Origin: Thermodesulfobacteriota bacterium
GTDB taxonomy: Bacteria > Desulfobacterota > BSN033 > UBA1163
DNA: 61,051 bases
Direction of reading: 5' to 3'
Assembly (NCBI GenBank): GCA_026415035.1
Contig: JAOAHX010000010.1
Location: 27,061-88,111, forward strand
Of the stretch, positions 25,156 through 38,839 are shown one piece after another. The position numbers were made by a program, and so were the translations under genes. The notes beneath the pieces are model-generated. The model had not been told where the DNA came from. It made no database searches and was given only the letters and a program-made list of their open reading frames with translations. Position 1 is the first letter of the stretch; each line of letters starts with the position of its first letter.

Positions 25156-27582
25156 ATGAACGAGCCTCAGATGGCCATCCCCATCAATATCGAAGACGAG
25201 ATGAAACGGTCCTATATGGACTATGCGATGAGCGTCATCATCGGCCGGGCCCTTCCCGACGTAAGGGACGGGCTAAAACCCGTTCATCGCCGGATCCTTT
25301 ATGCGATGAACGAACTAAACAACGATTGGGATAAACCCTATAAGAAGTCGGCCAGGATTGTCGGGGACGTCATCGGGAAGTATCACCCCCATGGGGATAT
25401 GGCGGTCTACGATGCCATCGTCAGGATGGCCCAGGATTTCTCGCTCCGTTATCCCTTGATCGATGGCCAGGGAAATTTCGGATCGATCGATGGCGATCCG
25501 CCCGCCGCGATGCGTTATACGGAGATCCGCATGGCCAAACTGGCCCATGAGCTTCTGGCCGATATCGATAAAGAGACGGTCGATTTCATCCCAAACTACG
25601 ACGAATCCCTTTTAGAGCCCTCTGTCCTTCCCTCCAAATTCCCCAACCTCATTGTGAACGGGTCTTCGGGAATCGCGGTGGGAATGGCCACCAACATCCC
25701 CCCCCACAATCTAAACGAGGTCATCGATGGACTGATCGCCCTCATCGACAACCCGGAGCTCACGACCGACGAGCTGATGTCCCATATCCCGGGGCCGGAT
25801 TTCCCGACAGGGGGGTTCATCTACGGACGCGATGGAATTCGTTCGGCTTATGAAACGGGAAAGGGCGTCATCCAACTCCGGGCGAGGGCCTTTATCGAGA
25901 GGGACAAGAGAGGCGAGCGGGAGAGCATCGTCGTCACGGAGCTCCCCTACCAGACCAACAAGGCCAAGCTGATCGAAAGGATCGCCGAGTTGATTCAGGA
26001 GAAGGTGATCGAGGGGATCTCTGCGGTCCGGGACGAATCGGACCGAGAGGGGATGCGCGTGGTCATCGAGCTGAGACGGAACGAGGTCCCAGAGGTCATC
26101 CTCAACCAGCTTTACAAGAACACCCAGATGCAGACCTCCTTCGGCATCATCCTCTTGGCCATCCACCAAAACCAACCCAAGCTCCTCTCCTTAAAAGAGA
26201 TGCTCCACCTCTTCCTCCTTCACCGCAAGGAGGTCGTCACCCGGCGGTCCCTCTTCGAACTGAGGAAAGCGGAGGCCCGGGCCCATATCCTAGAGGGCCT
26301 CAAAAAGGCGATCGACCAGATCGATGCGGTCATCACCACGATTAAAACCTCCAAAACCCCAAAAGAGGCCAAAGAGCGGTTGATGGATCGCTTTGAGCTT
26401 TCCGAAGAACAGGCCCAGGCCATTCTCGACATGAGGCTTCAGCGCCTGACCAACCTGGAGCAACGGAAGATCGTCGAAGAGTACGAGGAGACGATCAAGC
26501 TGATCAATCGCCTCCGGGATATCCTGGCCAGCGAACGCCTGATGCTCAACGTGATCAAAGAAGAGCTCCTTTCGATCAAAACCTCTTATGGGGATGAGAG
26601 ACAGACGGAGATCGTGGACGTCGCCCCGGAGATCCGGATCGAAGACCTCATCGCCGAGGAGGAGATGGTGGTCACCATCACCCACTCCGGGTATATCAAG
26701 CGAAATCCCATCAGTCTTTATCGGAGCCAGCACCGGGGCGGAAAGGGGAAGGTGGGGATCAACGTGAAGGAGGAGGACTTCGTCGAAGACCTCTTCATCG
26801 CCTCGACCCATGACTACCTCCTCTTTTTCACCGACGCGGGAAAGATCTACTGGAAGAAGGTCCACGAAATTCCCCAGGCGGGCCGCTTGACCCGGGGAAA
26901 GGCGATCGTCAATCTCCTCAACCTCGGCCCGGAGGAGAAGGTGACGACGATCCTCTCCCTCAAAGATTTTGCCCCGGGCAAGTTCATCACCTTTGCGACC
27001 AAAAACGGGACGATCAAGAAGACCGCCCTCGAGGCCTACAGCAACCCCCGATCCGGAGGCATCATCGCCATCGGCCTCGACGAAGGGGACGAACTCATCT
27101 CCACCAAATTGACCGATGGGAAACAGCACCTCTTCATCGGAACGAAACTGGGCAAGGCCATCCACTTCCCCGAAAACCAGGTCCGGGAGATGGGCCGGAC
27201 GGCACGGGGGATTCGCGGGATCCGCCTGGCCAAAGGGGATGAGGTCGTCGCCATGGAGGTGGTCCATCCCCACACCTCCTTGTTGACGGTCACCGAAAAC
27301 GGTTATGGAAAACGATCGATGGCCTCGGAATATCGGATTCAGAACCGAGGGGGGAGTGGAATCTTCACCGTCAAGAGGACGAAGAAGACCGGGGATGTCG
27401 TCGGCATTAAGTCGATTACCGACGAGGATGAACTCATGATCATCTCCAATAAAGGAAGGATCATCCGGTTGAGGGCGGCCGACATTCCTATCCAGGGAAG
27501 AAGTACCCAGGGCGTAAGGCTCATCACCCTCGAAGAATCGGAACGGGTGGTGGCCGTGGCCAAACTGGCCGAAAGAGATTAA
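25156..27582 (+). CDS. gyrA: DNA gyrase subunit A
   Basis: GyrA breaks and rejoins DNA in the A2B2 gyrase that introduces negative supercoils. The 808-residue product has the N-terminal [20 protein letters not shown], the catalytic tyrosine Tyr121 in [10 protein letters not shown], and a six-bladed C-terminal domain. The GyrA-box is [13 protein letters not shown], near residue 525; its QRGGKG-type motif separates gyrase from ParC. ATG 25156 has TGGAG upstream; TTG 25135 would add seven residues. Its position between rpmH and dnaA is unusual. Confidence 0.97.
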   Translation: MNEPQMAIPINIEDEMKRSYMDYAMSVIIGRALPDVRDGLKPVHRRILYAMNELNNDWDKPYKKSARIVGDVIGKYHPHGDMAVYDAIVRMAQDFSLRYPLIDGQGNFGSIDGDPPAAMRYTEIRMAKLAHELLADIDKETVDFIPNYDESLLEPSVLPSKFPNLIVNGSSGIAVGMATNIPPHNLNEVIDGLIALIDNPELTTDELMSHIPGPDFPTGGFIYGRDGIRSAYETGKGVIQLRARAFIERDKRGERESIVVTELPYQTNKAKLIERIAELIQEKVIEGISAVRDESDREGMRVVIELRRNEVPEVILNQLYKNTQMQTSFGIILLAIHQNQPKLLSLKEMLHLFLLHRKEVVTRRSLFELRKAEARAHILEGLKKAIDQIDAVITTIKTSKTPKEAKERLMDRFELSEEQAQAILDMRLQRLTNLEQRKIVEEYEETIKLINRLRDILASERLMLNVIKEELLSIKTSYGDERQTEIVDVAPEIRIEDLIAEEEMVVTITHSGYIKRNPISLYRSQHRGGKGKVGINVKEEDFVEDLFIASTHDYLLFFTDAGKIYWKKVHEIPQAGRLTRGKAIVNLLNLGPEEKVTTILSLKDFAPGKFITFATKNGTIKKTALEAYSNPRSGGIIAIGLDEGDELISTKLTDGKQHLFIGTKLGKAIHFPENQVREMGRTARGIRGIRLAKGDEVVAMEVVHPHTSLLTVTENGYGKRSMASEYRIQNRGGSGIFTVKRTKKTGDVVGIKSITDEDELMIISNKGRIIRLRAADIPIQGRSTQGVRLITLEESERVVAVAKLAERD

Positions 27583-27792
27583 AAAAGACTTGATTTTTTT
27601 TTTAATTAGGGTTATTGGTATTTCGGTTTCCAGAGAGATTGCTTCGTCCACAAAACCAATCCCCTCAGATACACAATTAAATCATTTTTCCACAATTGTG
27701 GAAACGCTGTGAAAAAAGCTATATAATTTGTTCAAATGATTTGTTTTTTTCTTTCGGGGTATTTCCTGCCTAACCCCTAAAATCTTCTTCTT
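27583..27792. other. Candidate origin of replication (oriC)
   Basis: This 210-base gap between gyrA and dnaA is AT-rich and contains several DnaA-box-like sites: TTTTCCACA (27686-27694), its inverted partner TGTGGAAAC (27697-27705), and TCGTCCACA (27644-27652). It also has an A/T-only run (about 27578-27606, ATTAAAAAA..TTTTTTAAT) that could unwind. No perfect TTATCCACA is present. The gene context (dnaA, dnaN, gyrB to the right, rpmH operon to the left, parS 7 kb away) is the standard origin neighbourhood. Whether this gap is the functional oriC is inference. Confidence 0.5.
27686..27727 (+). promoter_or_regulatory. dnaA promoter overlapped by a DnaA-box palindrome
   Basis: A perfect 18-base palindrome TTTCCACAATTGTGGAAA (27687-27704) holds two opposed DnaA-like boxes. 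A consensus -10, TATAAT, lies at 27722-27727, and its -35 position falls on the right half of the palindrome, where no good -35 hexamer is seen. The layout suggests DnaA regulates its own gene. The dnaA start at 27793 lacks a Shine-Dalgarno sequence. Confidence 0.6.
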
Positions 27793-29163
27793 ATGCCCGA
27801 TACCATCCGCGTCGAATCCAAGGATGATCTGTGGTCTAAAGTCTCTGCCCTTCTGAGAGAGAGGATCGGCCAACAGAATTTCGACATCTGGATCAAACCC
27901 GTTCACCTCCGATCGTTGGAGGGTGAGAAGGTCGAAGTGGAGGTGCCCAACCGCTTCTTCAAGGAGTGGATCCAAGAACACTACTCGACCCAGATCAAGG
28001 AAGCCATCTCCTTTTTGACCCAGAGGTCTTTTAATCTCCAATTTCGAATCAAAAATGAGCCCCCTCCTTCTCGGGCGGCCACGAAAGGGTTTAATGCTTC
28101 TGAAAATCCATTGCCTTTTACCTCCTCCCCGCCGAGATCTCCCTTCAACCCGAAATATACCTTTGAGAACTTTGTGGTGGGGCCGGGCAACCAATTCGCA
28201 AACGCGGCCTGCCTGGCCGTGGCCAATGTGCCGGCTAAAAATTACAACCCCCTTTTCATCTATGGGGGCGTGGGATTGGGAAAAACCCACCTCCTTCATG
28301 CCATCGGGAACCATATCCTCCAGCACCGGGTCATCCCCGACCTGAAGAAGATCTGTTACACCTCTGCGGAGGAATTCACCAACGAAATGATCAACTCCAT
28401 CCGGTTTGAAAAGATGGAGGAGTTTCGAAATAAATATCGACGGATGGACATCCTCCTGATTGACGATATTCAATTCATCGCGGGTAAGGAGAGAACCCAG
28501 GCTGAATTTTTTCACACCTTCAATTCCCTATATGAGGCGAGAAAACAGATCGTCGTGACGAGCGATAAATTCCCAAAAGACATCCCCCATTTCGAAGAAC
28601 GTCTCCGATCCCGTTTCGAGTGGGGGTTGATCGCCGACATCCAACCGCCGGATATCGAAACCAAGGTGGCGATCCTCCGAAAGAAGGCCGAGATCGAAGG
28701 GATTCAACTTCCCAATGACGTCGCCTTCTTCCTCGCCTCCCAGATCGACTCCAATATTCGAATGCTGGAAGGATGCCTCATTCGGATCGGGGCCTTTGCC
28801 TCCCTCTCCCAAACTCACATCGACCTTCCGATGGCCAAAGAGGTCTTGAAGAATATCATTAAACCCAGGGAGGAGTCGGTCTCCATCGAGGCGATCCAGA
28901 AGGTGGTGGCCAACCATTTCAATCTGAGGCTATCCGATTTTAAAGTGAAACGGAAGAACAAAGGATATGTTTTGCCCCGGCAGATTGCGATCTATCTGGC
29001 TCGAAAAATGACCAACCTCTCTCTGATTGAGATCGGAGAAAAGTTCGGAGGCAAAGATCATTCCACCGTCCTCCACTCCATCAAAAAGGTGGAGGAAAGG
29101 ATGGCCGAGGATCCCTCTTTCAAAGAGAAGATCGATCATCTGATGAGTCGAATTCCATCTTAA
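27793..29163 (+). CDS. dnaA: Chromosomal replication initiator DnaA
   Basis: DnaA binds DnaA boxes and opens oriC as an ATP-dependent filament. The 456-residue protein has domain I (about 10-80), a linker, and the AAA+ core with Walker A GGVGLGKTH and Walker B LLIDDIQFIAGKERTQ. The C-terminal DNA-binding domain carries the signature GGKDHSTVLHSIKK. The ATG at 27793 is preceded by a pyrimidine-rich stretch (ATCTTCTTCTT) and no ribosome binding site, in contrast to dnaN and gyrB, hinting at low or regulated translation. Confidence 0.98.
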   Translation: MPDTIRVESKDDLWSKVSALLRERIGQQNFDIWIKPVHLRSLEGEKVEVEVPNRFFKEWIQEHYSTQIKEAISFLTQRSFNLQFRIKNEPPPSRAATKGFNASENPLPFTSSPPRSPFNPKYTFENFVVGPGNQFANAACLAVANVPAKNYNPLFIYGGVGLGKTHLLHAIGNHILQHRVIPDLKKICYTSAEEFTNEMINSIRFEKMEEFRNKYRRMDILLIDDIQFIAGKERTQAEFFHTFNSLYEARKQIVVTSDKFPKDIPHFEERLRSRFEWGLIADIQPPDIETKVAILRKKAEIEGIQLPNDVAFFLASQIDSNIRMLEGCLIRIGAFASLSQTHIDLPMAKEVLKNIIKPREESVSIEAIQKVVANHFNLRLSDFKVKRKNKGYVLPRQIAIYLARKMTNLSLIEIGEKFGGKDHSTVLHSIKKVEERMAEDPSFKEKIDHLMSRIPS

Positions 29164-29373
29164 AAGGATGTGGAGATCTTGTGGAACCCAGAAGGCCCGA
29201 TCTTCGATTCCTTCCTTCAAACCGTCTCTTTCGTCTTTTTCAAACGAAACGAGAGGCCCCTCTTCGTTTTAAGGATCGCAGGGATCGTCCCTTTTTCCCC
29301 AATTCCACAGAAAACGATGATGAAGGTGAAAAGGCACTTTTAGAAAAGATCGGAGAAGTCAGAGGAGGAAAAG

Positions 29374-30504
29374 ATGTCCTATTTTGAGATCCAGAAGAAG
29401 GACTTTCTCAGGGGATTAGGATTGATGCAGGGAATTGCGGGAAGGAAGACGACCCTTCCCATCCTCTCCCACATCTTTCTGGAATGGAAGGAGGACAGCC
29501 TCTTTCTGACCGGAACCGATCTTCAAACCGGCATTCAGGAAGCCCTTCCGGCCAAGGTCCACCAGAACGGGAAGGCCTCGGTCTCATCGAAAAAACTATA
29601 CGAGATCATTCGGGAGCTCCCGGAGGAGACGATCCACATCCAAAAGAGAGAGAACCACTGGATCCAACTCCGATGTGGAAAGTCCCTCTTCAACCTCGCC
29701 GGATTGGATCCGGAGGACTTTCCTTCCCTTCCAACCTGGCAAGACAAACCTTGGTCGACCCATCCCCTCCGGACGGTCCGGGAGATGATCGAAAAGACCG
29801 TCTTTGCCGCCTCCAATGAGGAATCCCGGTACCATCTCAACGGGATCCTCTTCGTCCAGCGAAAGGCCGGTGGGAAGGAGACCTTAAGGATGGTGGCCAC
29901 CGATGGACACCGCCTCTCTTTGATCGATCGGGAGGCCCCCACCATCCCCGGGATCGGCAAAGGGGTCATCCTCCCGAAAAAGGGGATCCTCGAAATCAAA
30001 AAGATCCTCGGAGACAAAGAAGAGGTGGAGGAGGTCGGGATCGGGTTCGATCCGACCCATGCCTTCTTTAAACTGGGGTCCTCCTTAATGGTCATCCGGC
30101 TGATCGACGGGGAGTTTCCCGATTATGAACAGGTCATTCCGAAGGAAAACGATAAAAGCCTCGTGATGAAGAAGGACCTCATCTATGGGTCGTTGAAACG
30201 GGTGGCGACCATGGCCAGTGAGAGGTCAGAAGGCATCAAGCTTTCGATTAAGAGGAATGTGATGGAACTCTCTTCGTATCATCAGGACTTCGGGGATGCG
30301 AAGGAAGAGGTGGAGATCGAGTATGAAGGGCCTCCCCTCGAGATCGGCTTCAACGCCCGATATCTGATGGAAGCCATCCAGTCCTTCGATGTCGAGGAGG
30401 TTCTCTTCGAGCTCAAAGATGATGGGAGTCCAGGAGTTCTCCGACCCTATCCTCCCCAGACCGCTCCCCAACACCTCAACATCATTATGCCCATGAGAAT
30501 GTGA
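29374..30504 (+). CDS. dnaN: DNA polymerase III sliding clamp (beta subunit)
   Basis: The 376-residue beta clamp has three similar subdomains and encircles DNA to tether polymerase III. Recognisable parts include GRKTTLPILSHIFLEW near the N-terminus, RMVATDGHRLSL in the middle and the C-terminal IIMPMRM. GAGGAGG lies eight bases before ATG 29374. A 210-base gap with no gene separates it from dnaA; recF, which commonly follows dnaN, is missing and gyrB comes next. Confidence 0.97.
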   Translation: MSYFEIQKKDFLRGLGLMQGIAGRKTTLPILSHIFLEWKEDSLFLTGTDLQTGIQEALPAKVHQNGKASVSSKKLYEIIRELPEETIHIQKRENHWIQLRCGKSLFNLAGLDPEDFPSLPTWQDKPWSTHPLRTVREMIEKTVFAASNEESRYHLNGILFVQRKAGGKETLRMVATDGHRLSLIDREAPTIPGIGKGVILPKKGILEIKKILGDKEEVEEVGIGFDPTHAFFKLGSSLMVIRLIDGEFPDYEQVIPKENDKSLVMKKDLIYGSLKRVATMASERSEGIKLSIKRNVMELSSYHQDFGDAKEEVEIEYEGPPLEIGFNARYLMEAIQSFDVEEVLFELKDDGSPGVLRPYPPQTAPQHLNIIMPMRM

Positions 30505-30546
30505 GCCTCTTCGTCCTCAAACGGTCTCTCACTGCCCGCTCATTGA

Positions 30547-32973
<2,427 letters not shown>

Positions 32974-33018
32974 CCCTAAGGGGGCAACCCGGAGGCCTCC
33001 CTCGGGACGGATGGAGAG

Positions 33019-33672
33019 ATGCTCATCGTCGGGGTGACCGGAGGTGCGGGGAGCGGAAAGACGACGGTCAGCCGGATCTTCCAAGAGGAAGGCGCCTATG
33101 TCATCGATGCCGATCAGATCGCCCGGGAACTCGTCCAACCCCGGCGGCAGGCCTGGAGAGAGATTGTCCGGGCCTTCGGGAGGGCCATTCTCCGAGAGGA
33201 TGCGACGATCGACCGGAAACGGTTGGCGGAACTGGTCTTTTCCGACCCCGAGCGGAGGGAGGTTTTAAACCGGATCCTCCACCCCCGGATCAAACGAGCC
33301 ATGGAAAAGAAGGTGAGGCTGATCGGCCGTCGGGATCCCCAGGCCATCGTCATCCTCGACGCGCCCCTGTTGATCGAGACCGGGTTGGATCGGGAGATGG
33401 ACCGAGTGATCGTCGTCACCTCGAAGGTGAGGCAGCAGATCGAAAGATTGAAGAGGAGGGCTTCGTTGACCGAAGAGGAGGCCAGGAGGATCCTCCGTTC
33501 CCAAATGAGGATCGGAGAGAAGGTGAAGAAGGCCGACCATGTGATTCGAAACGAGGGTGAGTTGGAGGAGACCCGAAGAAAGGCGAGGGAGGTCTTTCAA
33601 GAGCTGAAGCGCCTCGCCAAAGGAGAAGGGGCTCCCAAGGGAACTTCACCATCGATCCGGAGGGGCCCGTGA
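33019..33672 (+). CDS. coaE: Dephospho-CoA kinase
   Basis: CoaE phosphorylates the 3'-hydroxyl of dephospho-CoA in the last step of coenzyme A synthesis. The 217-residue P-loop kinase has GVTGGAGSGKTTVSR (about 5-19), the following DADQIARELV and the LID region with RQQIERLKRRASLTEEEARRI (cited without its neighbours). It lies 45 bases after gyrB and 61 before rho, so co-transcription is likely. Confidence 0.94.
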   Translation: MLIVGVTGGAGSGKTTVSRIFQEEGAYVIDADQIARELVQPRRQAWREIVRAFGRAILREDATIDRKRLAELVFSDPERREVLNRILHPRIKRAMEKKVRLIGRRDPQAIVILDAPLLIETGLDREMDRVIVVTSKVRQQIERLKRRASLTEEEARRILRSQMRIGEKVKKADHVIRNEGELEETRRKAREVFQELKRLAKGEGAPKGTSPSIRRGP

Positions 33673-33733
33673 TTTGGCCACCGCTCCGGAGAGATAGGTC
33701 TCGAACCCAATGAAGGAGGAAAAAGGACAGCCT

Positions 33734-34987
33734 ATGGACATCAAAGAATTGAAGAAGATGAAGATCAATGAGTTGACCAAGATCGCCCGAGAGCTCAACG
33801 TGGAAGGGGCAAGCGGGATGAGAAAACAGGACCTCATCTTCGCCATCCTCCAGGCCCAGACCGAGAAGAATGGCCTGATCTTCGGAGAGGGGGTGCTGGA
33901 GATCCTTCCCGACGGATTCGGGTTCTTGAGGGCACCCGATTATAACTATCTGCCCGGCCCGGATGACATCTATATCTCGCCCTCCCAGATCCGGCGATTC
34001 AACCTACGAACGGGCGACACGGTTTCGGGCCAGATCCGGCCTCCCAAGGACACGGAGCGATATTTCGCCATGTTGAAGGTGGAGATGGTGAACCACGAAG
34101 ATCCAGAGGTGGCCCGGGACAAGATCCTCTTCGACAACCTGACCCCTCTCTATCCCATGGAGAGGATCCGCCTCGAGGTGGAGGATGATCCGACGAATTA
34201 CTCGGCTAGGGTGATGGATCTCCTCACCCCCATCGGAAAGGGACAGCGGGGGCTCATCGTGGCGGCTCCGAGAACGGGCAAGACGATGCTGCTGCAGACC
34301 ATCGCCCATAGCATCACAAAGAATCACAAAGAGATCACCTTGATCGTCCTCCTCATCGACGAACGGCCCGAGGAGGTGACCGACATGGAACGCTCCGTCG
34401 ATGCCGAGGTCATCAGTTCCACCTTCGATGAGCCGGCCCAGCGCCATATCCAGGTGGCGGAGATGGTGATCGAGAAGGCCAAGAGGCTGGTGGAACATAA
34501 GAGGGATGTGGTCATCCTTCTCGACAGCATCACCCGTCTGGCCAGGGCCTACAATACCGTCGTTCCTCCCAGCGGAAAGATCCTCTCCGGAGGCATCGAT
34601 GCCAACGCCCTACAGAAGCCCAAACGATTCTTCGGGGCGGCGAGGAATGTCGAGGAGGGAGGGAGCCTCACGATCATCGGGACCGCCCTGATCGATACCG
34701 GAAGCCGGATGGACGAGGTGATCTTTGAGGAGTTCAAGGGGACGGGAAATATGGAGATCAACCTCGACCGACGACTGGTGGACCGCAGGGTCTTCCCCTC
34801 GATCGATATCCAGCGTTCCGGCACCCGAAAGGAGGAGCTCCTTCTGGATCCAAACGATCTGAACCGCATCTGGCTTCTGAGAAAGGTGCTGCAGCCCATG
34901 AACCCGGTCGACAGCATGGAGTTTCTGCTCGAGAAGATGCGGGCCACCAAGAACAACCGGGAGTTCCTCGATTCGATGAATCAATGA
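33734..34987 (+). CDS. rho: Transcription termination factor Rho
   Basis: Rho is the hexameric RNA translocase that ends transcription. The 417-residue product starts [21 protein letters not shown] and has the RNA-binding domain with [12 protein letters not shown]. The ATPase follows, with P-loop [21 protein letters not shown] and the Q/R-loop [21 protein letters not shown] region. ATG 33710 would add eight residues and lacks an upstream ribosome binding site, whereas AAAGGA lies before ATG 33734. Rho followed by rpmE and prfA is a common arrangement. Confidence 0.97.
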   Translation: MDIKELKKMKINELTKIARELNVEGASGMRKQDLIFAILQAQTEKNGLIFGEGVLEILPDGFGFLRAPDYNYLPGPDDIYISPSQIRRFNLRTGDTVSGQIRPPKDTERYFAMLKVEMVNHEDPEVARDKILFDNLTPLYPMERIRLEVEDDPTNYSARVMDLLTPIGKGQRGLIVAAPRTGKTMLLQTIAHSITKNHKEITLIVLLIDERPEEVTDMERSVDAEVISSTFDEPAQRHIQVAEMVIEKAKRLVEHKRDVVILLDSITRLARAYNTVVPPSGKILSGGIDANALQKPKRFFGAARNVEEGGSLTIIGTALIDTGSRMDEVIFEEFKGTGNMEINLDRRLVDRRVFPSIDIQRSGTRKEELLLDPNDLNRIWLLRKVLQPMNPVDSMEFLLEKMRATKNNREFLDSMNQ

Positions 34988-35050
34988 GGAAGGCCGTCCC
35001 ATTGATTCTCCCTTTCAAATCGGTTAAATAGAACCCTGGAGGCGTACGAG

Positions 35051-35266
35051 ATGAAGAAGGATATCCACCCCAAGATGTACGATACGGTGATCAAGTGTGC
35101 CTGCGGCGCGACCTTCGAGACCCAGAGCACGAAGAAGGAGATCCATGTGGAGATCTGCTCGAATTGCCATCCCTTCTTCACAGGGAAGCAGAAGTACGTG
35201 GACTCTGCTGGGAGGATCGAACGGTTTAAAAAGAAGTACGGAGAGCCGGTTGAGAAGAAAGCCTGA
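35051..35266 (+). CDS. rpmE: 50S ribosomal protein L31, zinc-binding type
   Basis: The 71-residue protein starts [19 protein letters not shown] and has four cysteines (16, 18, 36, 39), so it is the C+ zinc-binding form of L31. Such forms also serve as a zinc store. GGAGG overlaps the bases before ATG 35051. An intrinsic hairpin follows at 35301. Confidence 0.97.
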   Translation: MKKDIHPKMYDTVIKCACGATFETQSTKKEIHVEICSNCHPFFTGKQKYVDSAGRIERFKKKYGEPVEKKA

Positions 35267-35300
35267 GAGATCGACCCTCCCTCCCCACCCCCGACGGGAT

Positions 35301-35322
35301 GGTTTTCCCTTTTGGGAAAACC
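35301..35322 (+). terminator. Stem-loop after rpmE
   Basis: GGTTTTCCC-TTTT-GGGAAAACC is a perfect nine-base-pair hairpin 35 bases past the rpmE stop. The following CCTTTCCC is only weakly T-rich, so it may end transcription partially or protect the upstream mRNA. The 250-base interval 35267-35516 holds no gene. Confidence 0.55.
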
Positions 35323-35516
35323 CTTTCCCACTCCCGAGGATTTTCATCCATCCCTGTAGCGATTTCCTCAGTCGTCATTAGTGTCCCCGGAGAAGACCGA
35401 GGCCTTTGGGAAAGGCGGCTTCAAGGGACCCGACCCCCCGGCGCTGCCTTGGTTAAGAGAAGAGGCTTGAAGGCCATGGAACTCCCTTTCATGGGAGAGA
35501 GGTTTGGGAAGAGGAG

Positions 35517-36578
35517 ATGTTCGAGAAATTGGAAGAGGTGGAGCGCCGGTATGAGGCGCTGACCCACCTTCTGAGCCGGCCCGAGGTGATCGGCAACCAG
35601 GTCGAGCTCCAGAAGGTGGCCAAGGAGTTTTCCGAAATCGGGAAGGTGGTCGACCTCTACCGGAGATGGAAGAGGGTCGAAGAGGAGATCAAGGAGAACC
35701 GCCTCCTCCTTGCCGAGAACGAAGACGAGGAGATGAAGGGCTTAATCAAGGAGGACCTTCTCCAGCTCGGCGAGGCCAAGGAGAGGCTCGAGAAGGAGTT
35801 GAGACAGGCCCTGCTTCCGAAAGACCCCAACGATGAGAAGAATATCCTCCTCGAGATCCGGGCGGGAACCGGGGGAGACGAGGCGGCCCTCTTCGCCGCC
35901 GACCTCTTTCGGATGTATGCCAGATATGCGGAGAAGAACCGCTGGCGCGTGGAGATCATGAGCCAGAATTTGACCGGCGTGGGCGGGTTCAAAGAGGTCA
36001 TCGCCCTGATCGAGGGCAAGGGGGTCTACAGCCGATTGAAATACGAAAGCGGTGTCCACCGGGTTCAGAGGGTTCCGGTCACCGAGGCCCAAGGCCGGAT
36101 CCACACCTCCACGGTCACCGTGGCGATCCTGCCGGAGGCGGAGGAGGTGGAGGTGGAGATCGATCCCAACGACCTCCGGATCGACATCTTTCGTTCGTCA
36201 GGCCCGGGAGGTCAGAGCGTCAATACGACCGACTCCGCCGTCCGGATCACCCACCTTCCGACGAATATCGTCGTCACCTGTCAGGACGAGAAATCCCAAC
36301 ACAAGAACAAGGCCAAGGCCCTGAAGATCCTCCGGGCGAGGCTCCTCGATCAGGCCCGACAGCAGAAGGAGAAGGAGATCTCCGAACAGCGGAAGAGTCA
36401 GGTCGGCACGGGGGAGCGGAGCGAGCGAATCCGGACCTACAACTTTCCTCAAGGTCGGGTGACCGACCACCGGATTGGCCTCACCCTCTACCGGTTGAAC
36501 GAGATCTTAGACGGAGACCTCGACGAGATCCTCGATGCCTTGATCACCCACTATCAGGCCGAGGCGCTCAAAGGTTAA
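35517..36578 (+). CDS. prfA: Peptide chain release factor 1
   Basis: RF1 releases the peptide at UAA and UAG. The 353-residue protein has the codon-recognition tripeptide PVT in [12 protein letters not shown] (RF1-type PxT, not the SPF of RF2) and the catalytic GGQ in [20 protein letters not shown]. The GGQ glutamine is the substrate of PrmC, encoded next. AGAGGAG directly precedes ATG 35517. Confidence 0.97.
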   Translation: MFEKLEEVERRYEALTHLLSRPEVIGNQVELQKVAKEFSEIGKVVDLYRRWKRVEEEIKENRLLLAENEDEEMKGLIKEDLLQLGEAKERLEKELRQALLPKDPNDEKNILLEIRAGTGGDEAALFAADLFRMYARYAEKNRWRVEIMSQNLTGVGGFKEVIALIEGKGVYSRLKYESGVHRVQRVPVTEAQGRIHTSTVTVAILPEAEEVEVEIDPNDLRIDIFRSSGPGGQSVNTTDSAVRITHLPTNIVVTCQDEKSQHKNKAKALKILRARLLDQARQQKEKEISEQRKSQVGTGERSERIRTYNFPQGRVTDHRIGLTLYRLNEILDGDLDEILDALITHYQAEALKG

Positions 36579-36600
36579 AGGGGGCCGGAGGGATCGGGGG

Positions 36601-37491
36601 ATGACGATCCTGGAGGCGCTCAGGCAGACGATCGATGCCCTGAAAGATCGGGGGATTGAGAACCCAAGGTTGGAGGCCGAGCTTTTATTGGCCCACTCCC
36701 TTGGCCTCAGCAAAGAGAAGCTCTATACCTGCCTTCGAGACCCGATGCCGGAGCCGAGGAAGGAGACGTTGGGAGAGTTGGTCCGACGGAGGACCTGCCG
36801 AGAACCCCTTCCGTATATCTTGGGCCGTCAGGAGTTCTGGTCGATCGACCTGAAGGTCGATCCCCGGGTCCTCATCCCGAGGCCCGAGACCGAACACCTG
36901 GTAGAGGAGGCCCTTGTGATCCTGAAGTCCCTTTCCTCTCCAAGGGAGCCGGTGGTGTTGGAATTGGGGACGGGAAGCGGCGCGATCGCCATCTCCCTCG
37001 TCAAAGAGGCAAAGGAGATCTTTCTCGTGGCGACCGACATTTCGGAGGAGGCGCTGAAGGTGGCTCGGGAGAACGCCGAAGGGGCTTCGGTCTCTAACCG
37101 GATCCGATTTGTGAGGGGTGATCTTCTTCAACCTTTTCTTCCGAGAGGCGGCTTCGATCTGATCCTCTCGAACCCTCCTTATATCCCCGAGCCTGCGATC
37201 GAGGGGCTGATGCCCGAGATTAGGCATTACGAGCCCCTGATCGCCCTGAGGGGAGGTGAGGACGGTCTCGATTTTTATAGACGCTTGATCCCCCAGTGTC
37301 CCTCCTATCTCAGGGAGGGCGGCTGGCTCCTTCTCGAAGTGGGAAGCCAACAGGCGGGGATCGTTTTGAAGATGATGGAGGAGGACGGCCGATATCAGCT
37401 CGTGGAGATCCTCAAAGACCTTTCCGGACGTGAAAGGGTGGTGAAGGCCCAGCGGCGGAGGACCTTAAATGGGTTGCCCCAAGCGGGGTGA
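36601..37491 (+). CDS. prmC: Release factor glutamine methyltransferase PrmC
   Basis: PrmC (HemK) N5-methylates the GGQ glutamine of RF1 and RF2. The 296-residue protein has the N-terminal helical domain, the SAM-binding [15 protein letters not shown] (about 119-133) and the NPPY catalytic motif followed by [18 protein letters not shown]. It lies 22 bases downstream of prfA, the normal pairing. Confidence 0.96.
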   Translation: MTILEALRQTIDALKDRGIENPRLEAELLLAHSLGLSKEKLYTCLRDPMPEPRKETLGELVRRRTCREPLPYILGRQEFWSIDLKVDPRVLIPRPETEHLVEEALVILKSLSSPREPVVLELGTGSGAIAISLVKEAKEIFLVATDISEEALKVARENAEGASVSNRIRFVRGDLLQPFLPRGGFDLILSNPPYIPEPAIEGLMPEIRHYEPLIALRGGEDGLDFYRRLIPQCPSYLREGGWLLLEVGSQQAGIVLKMMEEDGRYQLVEILKDLSGRERVVKAQRRRTLNGLPQAG

Positions 37492-37547
37492 GAACGAATC
37501 TTCCTTCTTTTTTAGACCTCCAGAGGAAACGGGGATGGGGTTTTGAC

Positions 37548-38807
37548 ATGGACAAGATCGTCATCCAAGGCGGCGAAAGATTGATTGGAGAGGTGGAGAT
37601 CAGCGGGTCGAAGAATGCCTCCCTCCCGATCTTCGCGGCCACACTCCTAACCGAAGGGGAGAGCCGCCTTTACAACGTCCCCAAGTTGAGGGATATTGTC
37701 ACCATCGGAAAGGTTTTACAGAATCTGGGCGTCAAGGTCATCGAGGAAGACGGGGTCTATCGGGTCGATGCCACGGAGATTACGAACGATGAGGCCCCTT
37801 ACGATTTGGTCAAGACGATGCGGGCCTCCATCCTCGTCTTGGGACCTCTTCTGGCTCGGAGACGAAAGGCGAGGGTCTCCCTTCCCGGAGGTTGCGCCAT
37901 AGGTGCCCGGCCGATCAACCTCCATCTGATGGGCCTGGAGGCCATGGGCGCCAAGATCGATCTCCGGAGGGGGTATGTGGAGGCCGAGGCCGACCGGTTG
38001 AGAGGCGCCACGATCACCTTCGACACCGTCACCGTGACCGGGACTGAGAATCTGATGATGGCCGCCACATTGGCCGAGGGGAAGACCGTATTGCGGAATG
38101 CGGCCATGGAACCGGAGGTGGTCGATCTGGCCCATTTCTTGAGGAAGATGGGGGCGAAGATCGAAGGAGCGGGCACCGCCGTCATCGAGATCGAGGGGGT
38201 GGAGGGCCTCCATCCGGCGGAGCATACCGTCATCTCCGACCGAATCGAGGCCGGGACCTTGATGGTGGCAGCCGGATTGACGCGAGGCCACATCAAACTG
38301 CTTAGGTGTCCCATTCACCATATGGAGATCGTCGTCCATAAACTCCGCGAGACGGGGATGGAGATCGAGCCCGAGGCCGATGGGGTGAGGGTGGTGGGGA
38401 CGAGAAGGATCCGGAGCGCCGATATCAAGACCCAACCCTATCCAGGATTTCCGACAGATATGCAGGCCCAGTTCATGAGCTTGATGTCCCTCGCCAGGGG
38501 GTTGAGCGTCATCACGGAGACGATCTTCGAAAATCGCTTCATCCACGTGAACGAACTTCAGAGGATGGGCGCCGACATCCGGATCCACGGAAATACGGCG
38601 ATCATCCAGGGGGTGGAGCGTTTGAGCGGGGCCCAGGTCATGGCGACCGATCTGAGGGCAAGCGCCTCCCTGGTGCTTGCAGGTCTGGCGGCAGATGGGA
38701 CAACGGAGATTTCGAGGGTTTACCACCTGGATCGGGGGTATGAAGGCCTCGACCGAAAATTGGCCAAACTCGGGGCCAACATCCGGAGGGTGCCTGAAGG
38801 AGGTTGA
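37548..38807 (+). CDS. murA: UDP-N-acetylglucosamine 1-carboxyvinyltransferase MurA
   Basis: MurA transfers enolpyruvate to UDP-GlcNAc, the first committed step of peptidoglycan synthesis. The 419-residue enzyme begins [16 protein letters not shown] and keeps the catalytic cysteine, Cys116 in [15 protein letters not shown], so it should be sensitive to fosfomycin. The frame is open to 37488, but ATG 37548 matches the family start. It is located between prmC and hisD, a frequent arrangement. Confidence 0.97.
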   Translation: MDKIVIQGGERLIGEVEISGSKNASLPIFAATLLTEGESRLYNVPKLRDIVTIGKVLQNLGVKVIEEDGVYRVDATEITNDEAPYDLVKTMRASILVLGPLLARRRKARVSLPGGCAIGARPINLHLMGLEAMGAKIDLRRGYVEAEADRLRGATITFDTVTVTGTENLMMAATLAEGKTVLRNAAMEPEVVDLAHFLRKMGAKIEGAGTAVIEIEGVEGLHPAEHTVISDRIEAGTLMVAAGLTRGHIKLLRCPIHHMEIVVHKLRETGMEIEPEADGVRVVGTRRIRSADIKTQPYPGFPTDMQAQFMSLMSLARGLSVITETIFENRFIHVNELQRMGADIRIHGNTAIIQGVERLSGAQVMATDLRASASLVLAGLAADGTTEISRVYHLDRGYEGLDRKLAKLGANIRRVPEGG

Positions 38808-38839
38808 GGGCTTGGTGGCGGGAGAAAGGGTTCGTGAGA

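Noticed and set aside
27578-27606. ATTAAAAAA..TTTTTTAAT as gyrA terminator
   Set aside because: The stem is all A/T and too weak; kept only as a possible unwinding element of oriC.
29164-29373. Possible gene or DnaA-box cluster between dnaA and dnaN
   Set aside because: A 68-codon frame crosses the dnaN start, and the TGTGGA-type matches (29167, 29180) deviate from the DnaA box at several positions.
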